Shown here one piece after another: positions 1 through 7,294 of a DNA stretch of 24,435 nucleotides. Every line of letters begins with the position of its first letter. Positions within the stretch are counted from its first letter, which is position 1. Both the position numbers and the translations under genes were made by a program. Source of the stretch: an uncultured Propionivibrio sp. (lineage in GTDB: Bacteria > Pseudomonadota > Gammaproteobacteria > Burkholderiales > Rhodocyclaceae); assembly GCA_938040985.1 (NCBI GenBank), contig CALHZD010000055.1, positions 1 through 24,435 of the forward strand. The letters run 5' to 3'. The notes beneath the pieces are model-generated. The model was not told the DNA's origin. It did no database searches and saw nothing but the letters and a program-made list of their open reading frames with translations.

Positions 1-85
1 GGTTGATGGCGATATGCCGGCTGTCGGCGAAATTCTGTACATCGGCGATGGCCTGCGTATCGTTTTTGTTCTGCATTGCGTTCAT
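1..85 (-). CDS. folE2: GTP cyclohydrolase FolE2, N-terminal fragment (runs off window)
   Basis: Only the first 28 or so codons are inside the window. The visible N-terminus, with the string AIADVQNFADSRHIAIN, matches the start of FolE2-type (COG1469) GTP cyclohydrolase I, whose family members begin with a DVQ...D.R...I segment ahead of the catalytic domain. FolE2 makes dihydroneopterin triphosphate from GTP for folate, and its product can also feed queuosine synthesis. I chose the ATG at 85 because AGGA sits six bases before it. An in-frame ATG at 100-98 overlaps the dxs stop codon as ATGA and is the alternative start. Either way it is translationally close to dxs and probably in the same transcript. 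The catalytic region lies outside the window, so the call rests on the N-terminus and on the dxs-folE2 neighbourhood. Confidence 0.7.
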   Translation of the reverse strand, partial: MNAMQNKNDTQAIADVQNFADSRHIAIN

Positions 86-96
86 TGCGTGTCCTG

Positions 97-1956
97 TCAT
101 TGGGATAGTTGAAAATGCGCGTTAACCGTGCGGATGATACCGTTTGCGTCGAGGCCGGCGTCGGCCAGCAGCTGCGCCTGGTCGCCGTGTTCGATGAAGC
201 GGTCGGGCAGGCCGAGGCGAAGAAAGCGGACCGTGCATTCCGCATCTTCGAGCGCGCGGGCGACTTCGGCGCCGGCACCGCCGATCAGCGCGTTCTCTTC
301 GATGCTGACAAGCAGAGAATGTTCCCGCGCCAGTTCGAGAATCAGCGCCTGATCAATGGGTTTGACGAAACGCATGTCGGCAACGGTGGCATCGAGCGTT
401 TCTGCGGCCGCGAGCGCCGCTGCCAGCACGCTGCCGAAAGCCAGCAGGGCGACCTTGTGCCCCTTACGGCGGATGAGTCCCTTGCCGAGCGGCAGTTCGC
501 CGAGTGATTTATCAACCGACGCGCCGGTGCCGACGCCGCGCGGATAGCGCACGGCGCAGGGGGCATCGTGCCGATAGGCGGTGGTCAGCATGCGGCGACA
601 TTCGTTTTCATCGGACGGCGTCATGATGACCATGTTTGGGATACAGGTCAGATAGGAGAGGTCGAATGCGCCGTGATGCGTCGGTCCGTCGGCGCCGACG
701 AGACCGCCGCGATCGATGGCAAAGACGACCGGCAGGTTTTGCAGGGCCACATCGTGCAGCAGTTGGTCGTAGCCGCGCTGGAGAAAAGTCGAATAAATAG
801 CGACGACCGGTTTTAGCCCTTCGCAGGCCAGGCCGGCGGCAAAAGTCACGGCGTGCTGCTCGGCGATGCCGACATCGTAGAAACGTTCAGGATAACGTTC
901 TGCGAAAGCCGTCATGCCCGAACCTTCGCACATAGCCGGCGTGATGGCGACGAGTCTGGAATCGGCTGCGGCCATGTCGCACAACCAGTCGCCGAAAATC
1001 CGGGCGAAACTCGGTTTGGCCTCTGCGGCGTTGTCGACAATGCCGACCTCGGGCTGGAAGCGGGAAACGCCGTGATACAGAATCGGGTCGGATTCGGCCA
1101 GCTTGTAGCCTTGCCCCTTGCGTGTCAGGACGTGCAGAAACTGCCGCCCCTTGAGCTTTTGCAGGTTTTGCAGCGTGGGAACGAGCGCGTCGAGGTCATG
1201 CCCGTCGATCGGGCCGATGTAGTTGAAACCAAGTTCCTCGAACAGCGTGCCCGGCGTCAGCAGGCCTTTGACATGGCCTTCAACGCGATTGGCGAATTCG
1301 AGCAGCGAGGGCGAAACGGACAGCACTTTTTCTCCGGCGCGGCGAGCGGCGTTAAAAGCGTTGCCTGACAGAATGCGTGCCAGATACTTGTTGAGCGCAC
1401 CGACCGGGCGGGAGATCGACATATCGTTGTCGTTGAGGATGACGAGCATGTCCACGTTGGCGATGCCCGCGTTATTGAGCGCCTCGAAGGCTTGTCCGGC
1501 GGACATGGCGCCGTCGCCGATGACGGCGATGGTGTGCCGTTCCTCACCTTTAAGCCTGGCGGCGATCGCCATGCCGAGCGCCGCTGAAATCGACGTGGAA
1601 GAATGGCCGACGCCAAAGGCATCAAACTCGCTTTCGCTGCGCTTGGGAAATCCCGACACGCCGCCGTACATGCGCAGTCTGGCCATGCCTTCGCGGCGGC
1701 CGGTCAGTACCTTGTGCGCGTAAGTCTGGTGGCCGACATCCCAGACCAGGCGATCTTCCGGCGTGTTGAAGACGTAATGCAGCGCGATTGTCAGCTCGAC
1801 AGTGCCGAGATTCGACGACAGATGCCCGCCGGTGCGCGAGACCGAGTCGACAAGAAAATTGCGCAGCTCTTCCGCCAGCTGCGGCAGCTGCTTGCGATCC
1901 AGTGCGCGCAGTTGCGCGGGGTGCTGGATGGTGTCGAGCAATGGATAGGCGGTCAT
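97..1956 (-). CDS. dxs: 1-deoxy-D-xylulose-5-phosphate synthase
   Basis: This cytosolic thiamine-diphosphate enzyme condenses pyruvate with glyceraldehyde 3-phosphate, the first step of the MEP isoprenoid pathway. The product is 619 residues, almost identical in length to the E. coli enzyme (620). Visible family marks are HLSSNLG at 45-51, the ThDP/magnesium motif running from GDG (147-149) to NDN (175-177), and the transketolase-type segment VGIAEQHAV that carries the catalytic glutamate, followed by the central pyrimidine-binding domain and the C-terminal transketolase domain. The ATG at 1956 has no clear Shine-Dalgarno sequence, but the N-terminus (MTAYPLLDTIQHPAQLR) is typical. It lies 107 bp downstream of ispA and overlaps or abuts folE2. 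It therefore supplies DXP to the same pathway whose C5 units IspA polymerises. Confidence 0.97.
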   Translation of the reverse strand: MTAYPLLDTIQHPAQLRALDRKQLPQLAEELRNFLVDSVSRTGGHLSSNLGTVELTIALHYVFNTPEDRLVWDVGHQTYAHKVLTGRREGMARLRMYGGVSGFPKRSESEFDAFGVGHSSTSISAALGMAIAARLKGEERHTIAVIGDGAMSAGQAFEALNNAGIANVDMLVILNDNDMSISRPVGALNKYLARILSGNAFNAARRAGEKVLSVSPSLLEFANRVEGHVKGLLTPGTLFEELGFNYIGPIDGHDLDALVPTLQNLQKLKGRQFLHVLTRKGQGYKLAESDPILYHGVSRFQPEVGIVDNAAEAKPSFARIFGDWLCDMAAADSRLVAITPAMCEGSGMTAFAERYPERFYDVGIAEQHAVTFAAGLACEGLKPVVAIYSTFLQRGYDQLLHDVALQNLPVVFAIDRGGLVGADGPTHHGAFDLSYLTCIPNMVIMTPSDENECRRMLTTAYRHDAPCAVRYPRGVGTGASVDKSLGELPLGKGLIRRKGHKVALLAFGSVLAAALAAAETLDATVADMRFVKPIDQALILELAREHSLLVSIEENALIGGAGAEVARALEDAECTVRFLRLGLPDRFIEHGDQAQLLADAGLDANGIIRTVNAHFQLSQ

Positions 1957-2058
1957 GGAATCGATGTCGGGCTGAAGGTAAGTCGCCAGTCAATTAGGCG
2001 ATAGGGCAATGACGACTCGGTTTTGACGTAGGAAAGATGTTGGTCTGCCAGAAATTTA

Positions 2059-2072
2059 GAATTCTAGAATTC
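2059..2072. repeat. 14-bp perfect palindrome across the ispA stop codon
   Basis: GAATTCTAGAATTC is a perfect inverted repeat whose centre is the TAG stop codon of ispA. It lies at the ispA-dxs junction. Without a loop or a T-run it is not an obvious terminator. It could be chance or a weak regulatory site. Confidence 0.4.
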
Positions 2073-2993
2073 CCGGCGGACAAAAAATTCGGTCAGTTCG
2101 GTTAAACGGCGTGCTTTTTCGCCAAAGGGCTTCAGCGCCGAAATTGCCTGCGTTTGCAGTTGCTCCGCCAGATCGCGCGCACCTGCCAGACCGAGCAAGC
2201 TGACATAGGTGGGTTTGTCGGCGGCGGCATCCTTGCCGGCAGTTTTGCCCAACGTCGTCGTATTGGCCGTACAGTCGAGCATGTCATCGATCACCTGAAA
2301 CAGCAGGCCGGCTGAGGCGGCAAAACGATCGAGCCTCGCCAGCGCCGTTTCATCGGGCGGCTCGCCGCACAGTGCCCCCAGCAGGACGGCGGCGCGTATC
2401 AAGGCGCCCGTTTTGAGCGTGTGCATCTGTTCCAGTTCCGGCCGGCTTAGCGCCTTGCCCACCGCGTCCAGATCAATGGCCTGCCCGCCGGCCATGCCGC
2501 GCGAACCGCTCGCCTGCGCCAGCAGAAACGCCTGACGCAGCCGGATTTGCGGATTGCCGGATAGGGGGTGTGCCAGCAGTTCAAAAGCCAATGATTGCAG
2601 GCTGTCGCCGACGAGCAGCGCGGTCGCCTCGCCAAATTTGACATGGCAGGTCGGTCGGCCGCGGCGCAGTACGTCATCGTCCATGCAGGGCAGGTCGTCG
2701 TGTACGAGTGAGTAAGCGTGGATGCATTCGACAGCGCAGGCGACGGTTTCCAGCTGTGTTGCCGGCGCGGCGGACAATTCGCCGGCGGCAAAGGCGAGCA
2801 GCGGACGAATCCGTTTGCCGCCGCCCAGGCAGGCGTAACGCATGGCTTGGTGAAGATGTGCGGGCGTTGCATCGGCTGCGGGCAGCAGGCGGTCAAGCGC
2901 GTCCTCAGTCTGCGCCTGCACATGCCGCATCCAGTCAGGAAAAGAAAGATCGGATAAAGAGCAATGGTCAGACGTATTCACCGACGTATTCAT
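2064..2993 (-). CDS. ispA: (2E,6E)-farnesyl diphosphate synthase
   Basis: This is a trans-isoprenyl diphosphate synthase that adds two IPP units to DMAPP to give farnesyl diphosphate, the precursor of undecaprenyl phosphate, quinone side chains and haem O. The product has 309 residues, close to E. coli IspA (299). The first aspartate-rich motif, DDLPCMDD, is at 99-106. The short-chain-type second motif (IDDMLD) is at 235-240 and is followed by LGKTAGKD. The GGGKRIRP substrate-binding segment is at 57-64. The start codon overlaps the xseB stop as ATGA, indicating translational coupling. The order xseB-ispA-dxs is the conserved bacterial arrangement. The first 20 or so residues are variable and could be a slightly over-long N-terminus. 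Confidence 0.96.
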   Translation of the reverse strand: MNTSVNTSDHCSLSDLSFPDWMRHVQAQTEDALDRLLPAADATPAHLHQAMRYACLGGGKRIRPLLAFAAGELSAAPATQLETVACAVECIHAYSLVHDDLPCMDDDVLRRGRPTCHVKFGEATALLVGDSLQSLAFELLAHPLSGNPQIRLRQAFLLAQASGSRGMAGGQAIDLDAVGKALSRPELEQMHTLKTGALIRAAVLLGALCGEPPDETALARLDRFAASAGLLFQVIDDMLDCTANTTTLGKTAGKDAAADKPTYVSLLGLAGARDLAEQLQTQAISALKPFGEKARRLTELTEFFVRREF

Positions 2994-3280
2994 TGCGCCT
3001 CCCCGCGCGCATCGAACTCGCGCAGCGCCCCGTTTTCAAGCACTTGGATCTTTTGTTCGGCATCTTGTAGAAGCTGCTGGCAGTGATTGAGCAGCGCGCT
3101 GCCGCGCCGGTAGGCGGCAATGGATTCTTCAAGCGGCAGGCGGCCGTCTTCCATGCTGCGCACCAGTTGCTCCAGTTCGGCGAGCGCCGCCTCGAATTTC
3201 AGCCCGGTGATGGCCGTTAAGTCGTTGGCATCGTGCGTAGCCTGGGGTTCTCTGGACGATGCCGAAGTATGTTTTGCCAT
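2990..3280 (-). CDS. xseB: Exodeoxyribonuclease VII small subunit
   Basis: This is the small subunit of the single-strand-specific exonuclease XseA/XseB. The product is 96 residues from the ATG at 3280. The family core FEAALAELEQLVRSMEDG, followed by LPLEESIAAYRRG and L..C...L.DAEQKI, is plainly visible at about residues 28-80. An upstream GTG at 3304 would add eight residues with no Shine-Dalgarno support, so I prefer the ATG that begins MAKHTS. The first 20 or so residues (Ser/Ala/Asp rich) precede the conserved helical domain. The stop codon overlaps the ispA start by four bases. The large-subunit gene xseA is not in this window. Confidence 0.93.
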   Translation of the reverse strand: MAKHTSASSREPQATHDANDLTAITGLKFEAALAELEQLVRSMEDGRLPLEESIAAYRRGSALLNHCQQLLQDAEQKIQVLENGALREFDARGEAQ

Positions 3281-3344
3281 AAGCACACTCGAATGAATCA
3301 ACACAAATGAATTAACACACCGTCGCTGAAAAGCGGCGTTTATG

Positions 3345-3356
3345 GGCGCTAGCGCC
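3345..3356. promoter_or_regulatory. 12-bp perfect palindrome upstream of xseB (possible operator)
   Basis: GGCGCTAGCGCC is a perfect palindrome about 65 bp upstream of the xseB start, in the 302-bp region that separates xseB from the divergent SpoIIAA-like gene (3281-3582). The rest of that gap shows no ORF or clear promoter that I can defend. Its function is inferred only from symmetry and position. Confidence 0.25.
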
Positions 3357-3582
3357 TCCTTGTAAAATTTATGGACAGGCCGGTAAAACCAGCGAAAAAC
3401 AGGCGAAGTTTACACGCTTTGCGCGCTTTTTCCTCACGCATGCTTCATGATTCCGCGCACCATCCCCCAAGTGCGCCGTTCGCACACGGTACGGCAATGC
3501 AATGCGGCGCCAGGTGGCCCATCGGGAGGATGCTAAACTTGATTCTGGGTACGCAAGAAAATATGCGACGAAGGAGACTGCC

Positions 3583-3930
3583 ATGATTGTGGTTCAGCAT
3601 TCGCCAAGGTTGGTGCAAGTCAACATTTACGGAGAATTCACGCTGGCTGACTATCAGGAGTTCGAGGCGGCGGCGCTGGCGGCGGTTAACGCCGAAGGGC
3701 CGCCTGATCTGCTGTTCGATCTGCGTGAAATGACCAGTGTGACGCTCGATGTGGCGTGGGAAGATATCGTTTTTGCGCGCGCCCATCCCGGCGATTTTCG
3801 GCGGATTGCCGTCGTGACGGACAGCCAGTGGGTTGCCTGGAGCGCCTGGCTGACAGATATTTTTGTAGGCGCCGAAATGCGCATTTGCAACGACGATGCG
3901 GAGGCTTCGGCCTGGTTGCAGGGGGGCTGA
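3583..3930 (+). CDS. SpoIIAA-like / STAS-fold protein
   Basis: This is a 115-residue soluble protein starting at an ATG with an excellent Shine-Dalgarno sequence (AAGGAG six bases upstream). The pattern G.FTLADYQEFEAAA, DLLFDLREM, then WED..FA..HPGDFRRIAVV and a final aromatic/acidic segment ending in A..WL matches the SpoIIAA-like family (PF11964), a STAS-related fold of unknown exact role in Gram-negative bacteria. An in-frame upstream ATG at 3502 would add 27 residues lacking family character, so I rejected it. The gene is followed after one base by the sulfurtransferase, so the two are probably co-transcribed. Biochemical function is not predictable from the sequence. Confidence 0.75.
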   Translation: MIVVQHSPRLVQVNIYGEFTLADYQEFEAAALAAVNAEGPPDLLFDLREMTSVTLDVAWEDIVFARAHPGDFRRIAVVTDSQWVAWSAWLTDIFVGAEMRICNDDAEASAWLQGG

Positions 3931-3931
3931 G

Positions 3932-4873
3932 ATGACCGATTCCCAGCGTGGCGCCACTGAAACCTCTGGTTCAAATAGACAATGCCAGCTATCGCCGGTC
4001 TCGCCGCTGGTCGACTGCGCAACGCTGGCTGCGCATCTGAACGATGCCGGCTGGCGCATCATTGACTGCCGCCATCTGCTTTCCGATCCCGACTATGGCG
4101 AACGCGCGTATGCCGAGGGGCATCTGCCCGGCGCATTTTTCATGCATCTTGACCGTGATCTGTCCGGCGCGAAAAATGGCTGCAATGGCCGTCATCCTCT
4201 GCCGGAACCGCAAACACTGGCGGCGAAGCTCGGTGCTATTGGGATTGCGCGGCAGACGCAGGTTGTCGTCTATGACGATGCGGACGGCATGATCGCCGGC
4301 CGCTTGTGGTGGATGCTGCGCTGGCTCGGGCACGAGAAGGTTGCGCTGCTCGACGGCGGGTTTAAGGCCTGGACGGATGAGGGACGGGCGCTGACACGTA
4401 CGCTCCCAGAGATCGAGCCTGTACGGTTCAAGTATGTGCTGCCTGAGCCTGGCCGGTGGACGGTGAGCGCCGACGAGGTGCTGAGCAATATCAGGCGGCA
4501 GGATTTTCTGGTGGTCGATGCCCGTAGCACTGACCGCTTTTGCGGTGAGAATGAAACGATGGATCCCGTCGGCGGCCATATCCCGGGCGCACGCAATCGC
4601 TGCTTCAGAGAAAATCTCGATACTTCCGGGCGCTTTCGCCCGGCCGCCGAATTACGCCGTGAATTTCTTGCCCTGTTCGCCGGTATGCCGCCTGAACGGG
4701 TCGTCATGCAATGCGGTTCGGGCGTTTCTGCCTGCCACAATCTGCTGGCGCTTGAAATCGCCGGCTTGTACGGCGCCCGCCTGTATCCCGGCTCGTGGAG
4801 CGAATGGTGCAGCGACCCGGCGCGGCCCGTGGCGATAGGCGCTGCGGCGGATACTTCTCCGGTTGCACGCTGA
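3932..4873 (+). CDS. Two-domain sulfurtransferase (3-mercaptopyruvate/thiosulfate type)
   Basis: This is a tandem rhodanese protein of 313 residues. The N-terminal, catalytically silent domain spans about 25-150 (VVVYDDADGM...RLWWMLRWLGH, then LLDGGFKAW). The C-terminal domain, about 175-300, carries the active-site loop CGSGVSAC with the predicted persulfide cysteine at 261. CGSGV(S/T)A loops are typical of SseA-type 3-mercaptopyruvate sulfurtransferases, whereas classical thiosulfate rhodaneses have CRKGVTA. Serine replaces the usual threonine, a conservative change. The ATG at 3932 follows the stop of the SpoIIAA-like gene by one base, which implies coupling. The roughly 25-residue polar leader lacks a hydrophobic core, so a cytosolic location is likely. 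Substrate choice cannot be fixed from sequence alone. Confidence 0.88.
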   Translation: MTDSQRGATETSGSNRQCQLSPVSPLVDCATLAAHLNDAGWRIIDCRHLLSDPDYGERAYAEGHLPGAFFMHLDRDLSGAKNGCNGRHPLPEPQTLAAKLGAIGIARQTQVVVYDDADGMIAGRLWWMLRWLGHEKVALLDGGFKAWTDEGRALTRTLPEIEPVRFKYVLPEPGRWTVSADEVLSNIRRQDFLVVDARSTDRFCGENETMDPVGGHIPGARNRCFRENLDTSGRFRPAAELRREFLALFAGMPPERVVMQCGSGVSACHNLLALEIAGLYGARLYPGSWSEWCSDPARPVAIGAAADTSPVAR

Positions 4874-4881
4874 GAAATCGG

Positions 4882-4905
4882 CCCAGCGCCCGACTGGGCG
4901 CTGGG
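4882..4905. terminator. Bidirectional terminator hairpin between convergent genes
   Basis: A perfect 10-bp stem (CCCAGCGCCC / GGGCGCTGGG) with a GACT loop is flanked by AAAT on the left and ATTT on the right. It sits between the sulfurtransferase stop and the convergent queG stop. The uridine tract is short in both directions, so termination efficiency is uncertain, but the position and stability fit a shared terminator. Confidence 0.7.
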
Positions 4906-4942
4906 ATTTAGGTGGCTGTTGGCCTAGGGCATTCGCCAGGTA

Positions 4943-6271
4943 TTAGCCGGATAGATCGGTACGGTAGGCGTAGTCGCCGCTATCCTCTGCATCCTTCGCG
5001 TCCCCTATATTCGCTATTTCCGAAGTTTTGCGCTGCTGCTCTGCCAGCGCCCAAGCGACGTGTTCGCGAACCAGCGGCGAAGGGTCGTTCTGCCGGCTAT
5101 GCAGGGCGGCTTGCAGGTTCGGATCGGGCGGCGCGTTGCCGATGGCGACGGCGATGTTGCGCAACCAGCGCTCGTGGCCGATGCGCCTAATCGGGCTGCC
5201 GGCCAGCCGAGTCTCGAAGACTTCACGGGTCCAGGCAAATAATGCCGCGAGCGGCGCTTGATTCAATCCCGTGCGCGCGGCAAAGGCCGGGTCGCCCTGT
5301 TGGGCGAAGCGGTTCCACGGGCAGACGGCCTGGCAGTCGTCGCAGCCGTAGATGCGGTTGCCGATCAGCGGCCGCAGCTCGGGTGGAATGGCGCCGGAAA
5401 GCTCAATGGTCAGGTAAGAGATGCAGCGGCGCGCGTCGAGTTCATACGGTGCGGTAATGGCGCCCGTCGGACAGGCGTCGAGACAGCGCCGGCAGTCGCC
5501 GCAGTGGTCGGCCGCAGGCGGGTCGGCCGGCAGCGGCAGGTTAGTATAGAGTTCGCCGAGGAAATGCCAGGAGCCGGTGCGCGTTACGGTCAGCGTATGT
5601 TTGCCGCGCCAACCGACGCCGGCGCGTTGGGCAAATTCGGTTTCCATGACCGGTGCGGAATCGGAAAAAACGCGGTAGATGAACGGCTGGTCCGGTGCTT
5701 CGTGGCGCAGCGTGTCGGCGATGAAATCCGCCAGTTTCTGCAACCGCGTACGCACCACCTTATGATAATCGCGGCCGCGGGCGTAGCGCGAAATACAGGC
5801 TGATTTGCTGGACGCCGGGTGAGCATTTGCGTGTCCCCCCAATTTTTCGCCGCGGTCGTTTTCTCCGGCATTTGCGGGGCTGTCTACGCTTGGCGGATGC
5901 GTTTCGGTTTGTATATACGGTTGCGGCCAGTAGGGCAGGCGCAGGGAAATAACAGTCAGTGTGCCGGGCAGTAGCGCCTTCGGGTCGCCGCGCAGTCCGG
6001 CGTGTCTGGCCATATAATCCATACCGCCGTGGCGGCCGCGCGCCAGCCAGTGCGCCAGTCGTTCCCGCGTCTGTTCCGGAAGGTTGGCGGGGGCAATGCC
6101 GACGCCGGTAAAACCCAATGCTTGCGCCTGTTTTTTGATGGTCTGCGCCAGATTGTCCCAGCAAAATGCCGTGCGGGTTTTGGCCGATGCTCTAGCTGCC
6201 GGGTTCGCGCTGCGTGCGGCGTGCTGAGCGTCTGCGAGCGAGGCGTCATTCTCATGCATAGGCGGCATCAT
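4943..6271 (-). CDS. queG: Epoxyqueuosine reductase QueG, with internal insertion
   Basis: QueG reduces epoxyqueuosine to queuosine in tRNA using cobalamin and two [4Fe-4S] clusters. The cluster ligands are clear: C257, C260, C263, C267 in the first ferredoxin-type motif and C283, C310, C313, C317 in the second. The active-site stretch DSAPVMETEFAQRAGVGWRGK starts at 204 (shown here only as motif; catalytic Asp expected at 204), and ISRYARGRDYHK is at about 160-171. A HEAT-like C-terminal segment (VREHVAWAL) follows. The protein has 442 residues, against roughly 350-380 usually. The excess is a polar N-terminal leader of about 30 residues, a hydrophilic insertion at about 119-158 between SLRLPY and ISRYARG, and a charged C-terminal tail after residue 412. 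The start ATG at 6271 has only a weak GAG; ATGs at 6268 and 6259 are alternatives. Confidence 0.95.
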   Translation of the reverse strand: MMPPMHENDASLADAQHAARSANPAARASAKTRTAFCWDNLAQTIKKQAQALGFTGVGIAPANLPEQTRERLAHWLARGRHGGMDYMARHAGLRGDPKALLPGTLTVISLRLPYWPQPYIQTETHPPSVDSPANAGENDRGEKLGGHANAHPASSKSACISRYARGRDYHKVVRTRLQKLADFIADTLRHEAPDQPFIYRVFSDSAPVMETEFAQRAGVGWRGKHTLTVTRTGSWHFLGELYTNLPLPADPPAADHCGDCRRCLDACPTGAITAPYELDARRCISYLTIELSGAIPPELRPLIGNRIYGCDDCQAVCPWNRFAQQGDPAFAARTGLNQAPLAALFAWTREVFETRLAGSPIRRIGHERWLRNIAVAIGNAPPDPNLQAALHSRQNDPSPLVREHVAWALAEQQRKTSEIANIGDAKDAEDSGDYAYRTDLSG

Positions 6272-6383
6272 AGCTCGGAAATGCTGAAAAAATAGAGGGC
6301 AATTTCTGAGGCAGACGATGAGGCAGCAATCCGGCCATTTGCGTGCAGGGACTGCGCTCCAAGCGGTACAAATTTGCGTGTAA

Positions 6384-6639
6384 AATGCTTGGGCATATGG
6401 CGGGCGTGTCGATTCATCTATTGAACGAGATAAACATGAGGTGATTAATGGCGAGTGCGGCTCAAAAATAACTTATCACCCAATGGCCGGCGGTTGGCAA
6501 AATGGTTCTGCTTGGATCGACTTAAAATACGGGGCTGCTGAAGGGGGAAGCGCCTGTTTGCTTTGATGGCATCGTCGATCTCAATGAAATCGTCTCTTTA
6601 CTGCCGAAACTCCGAAAAAACTTGTGCGGCTTCGTGTGA
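6384..6639 (+). pseudogene. Frameshifted small gene remnant, unrecognised family
   Basis: After a stop at 6381 this frame is open to a TGA at 6564-6566. It encodes a plausible peptide containing NGECGSKITYHPMAGG and then NGSAWIDLKYGAAEGG. Moving forward one base at 6564-6565, i.e. dropping one T of the CTTTG run at 6561-6565, restores a second open frame (DGIVDLNEIVSLLPKLRKN, then LCGFV) to a TGA at 6637. The join reads smoothly as ...SACLL-DGIVDLNEIV..., which looks like one protein broken by a single-base insertion. No convincing ATG with a Shine-Dalgarno sequence exists in frame; GTG at 6441 is a weak option, so the 5' end may also be damaged. I do not recognise the family. A small soluble, possibly immunity-type protein is only a guess. 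The rest of the 6272-6742 gap shows no gene. Confidence 0.45.
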
Positions 6640-6662
6640 CAATGGTGAGAATGGTGACAATG
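6636..6662 (+). repeat. Three 9-nt tandem repeats (GTGACAATG type)
   Basis: GTGACAATG, GTGAGAATG and GTGACAATG follow each other without gaps and begin at the stop of the remnant gene, 80 bp ahead of tsaE. Nine-nucleotide period repeats recur elsewhere in the window (16531, 17789, 22177). Confidence 0.6.
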
Positions 6663-6742
6663 GGCTAAAAAGCCGATCATGTAATACCCGTGAAAATGGA
6701 TAAAACCAGAAGGCAGGCGAAACGGTAAACGGGTAAACGCAA

Positions 6743-7294
6743 ATGAACGCAGAAACCAAGAGTGTGGAAAATGTAATTACGTCGGCGGCGACATTCACGC
6801 TGCCTCTGCCGGATGAAGCGGCGACGCAGGCGCTCGGACGGGCATTGGGGCCGTTATTGGCGCCAGGCATGGTCGTCTGGCTCGACGGCGACCTCGGCGC
6901 CGGCAAGACGACGCTGGCGCGCGCGGTGTTACGCAGCCTGGGATACGAAGGGCCGGTCAAAAGTCCTACCTACACATTGGTTGAATTTTATGTTGTTTCG
7001 AGATTATACTTGTACCACTTTGATTTTTATAGATTCAATGATCCAAGTGAGTTTGAAGATGCCGGCTTGGGTGAATATTTCCGCGACGATACGCTCTGTC
7101 TGGTCGAATGGCCGGACAAGGCAGCTGGTTACGTGCCTGCGGCTGATCTGCGCATTGCTTTCCATTTTGTCGGAGAAGCCGGGCCGAAAAGCCGCCCGGC
7201 CGATGGGCGCAGGCTTGTACTGCACGCTTATAGCGCAGCGGGGCGGCAATGTCTGAGCAGCCTCCGTGCCGGTTACTCAAGCGCCGCGAACTGA
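6743..7294 (+). CDS. tsaE: tRNA threonylcarbamoyladenosine biosynthesis ATPase TsaE
   Basis: TsaE is the P-loop ATPase that works with TsaD and TsaB to place threonylcarbamoyl on A37 of ANN-decoding tRNAs. Visible marks are the Walker A motif GDLGAGKTT at 49-57, SPTYTLVE at 74-81, HFDFYR at 92-97 and the conserved VEWP at 121-124. The protein is 183 residues, somewhat longer than the usual 150-160. The extra C-terminal residues are read from sequence that also encodes the first 15 codons of the next gene, with a 46-base overlap. Codons for residues of about 77-105 are markedly AT-rich (GTT GAA TTT TAT, AGA TTA, TTT TAT AGA), unlike the rest of the gene. The order tsaE-amidase is common in proteobacteria. 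Confidence 0.95.
   Translation: MNAETKSVENVITSAATFTLPLPDEAATQALGRALGPLLAPGMVVWLDGDLGAGKTTLARAVLRSLGYEGPVKSPTYTLVEFYVVSRLYLYHFDFYRFNDPSEFEDAGLGEYFRDDTLCLVEWPDKAAGYVPAADLRIAFHFVGEAGPKSRPADGRRLVLHAYSAAGRQCLSSLRAGYSSAAN

Noticed and set aside
6381..6386. TAAAAT as a -10 box for tsaE
   Set aside because: No acceptable -35 at 16-18 bases upstream, and it overlaps the remnant gene more than 350 bases before tsaE.
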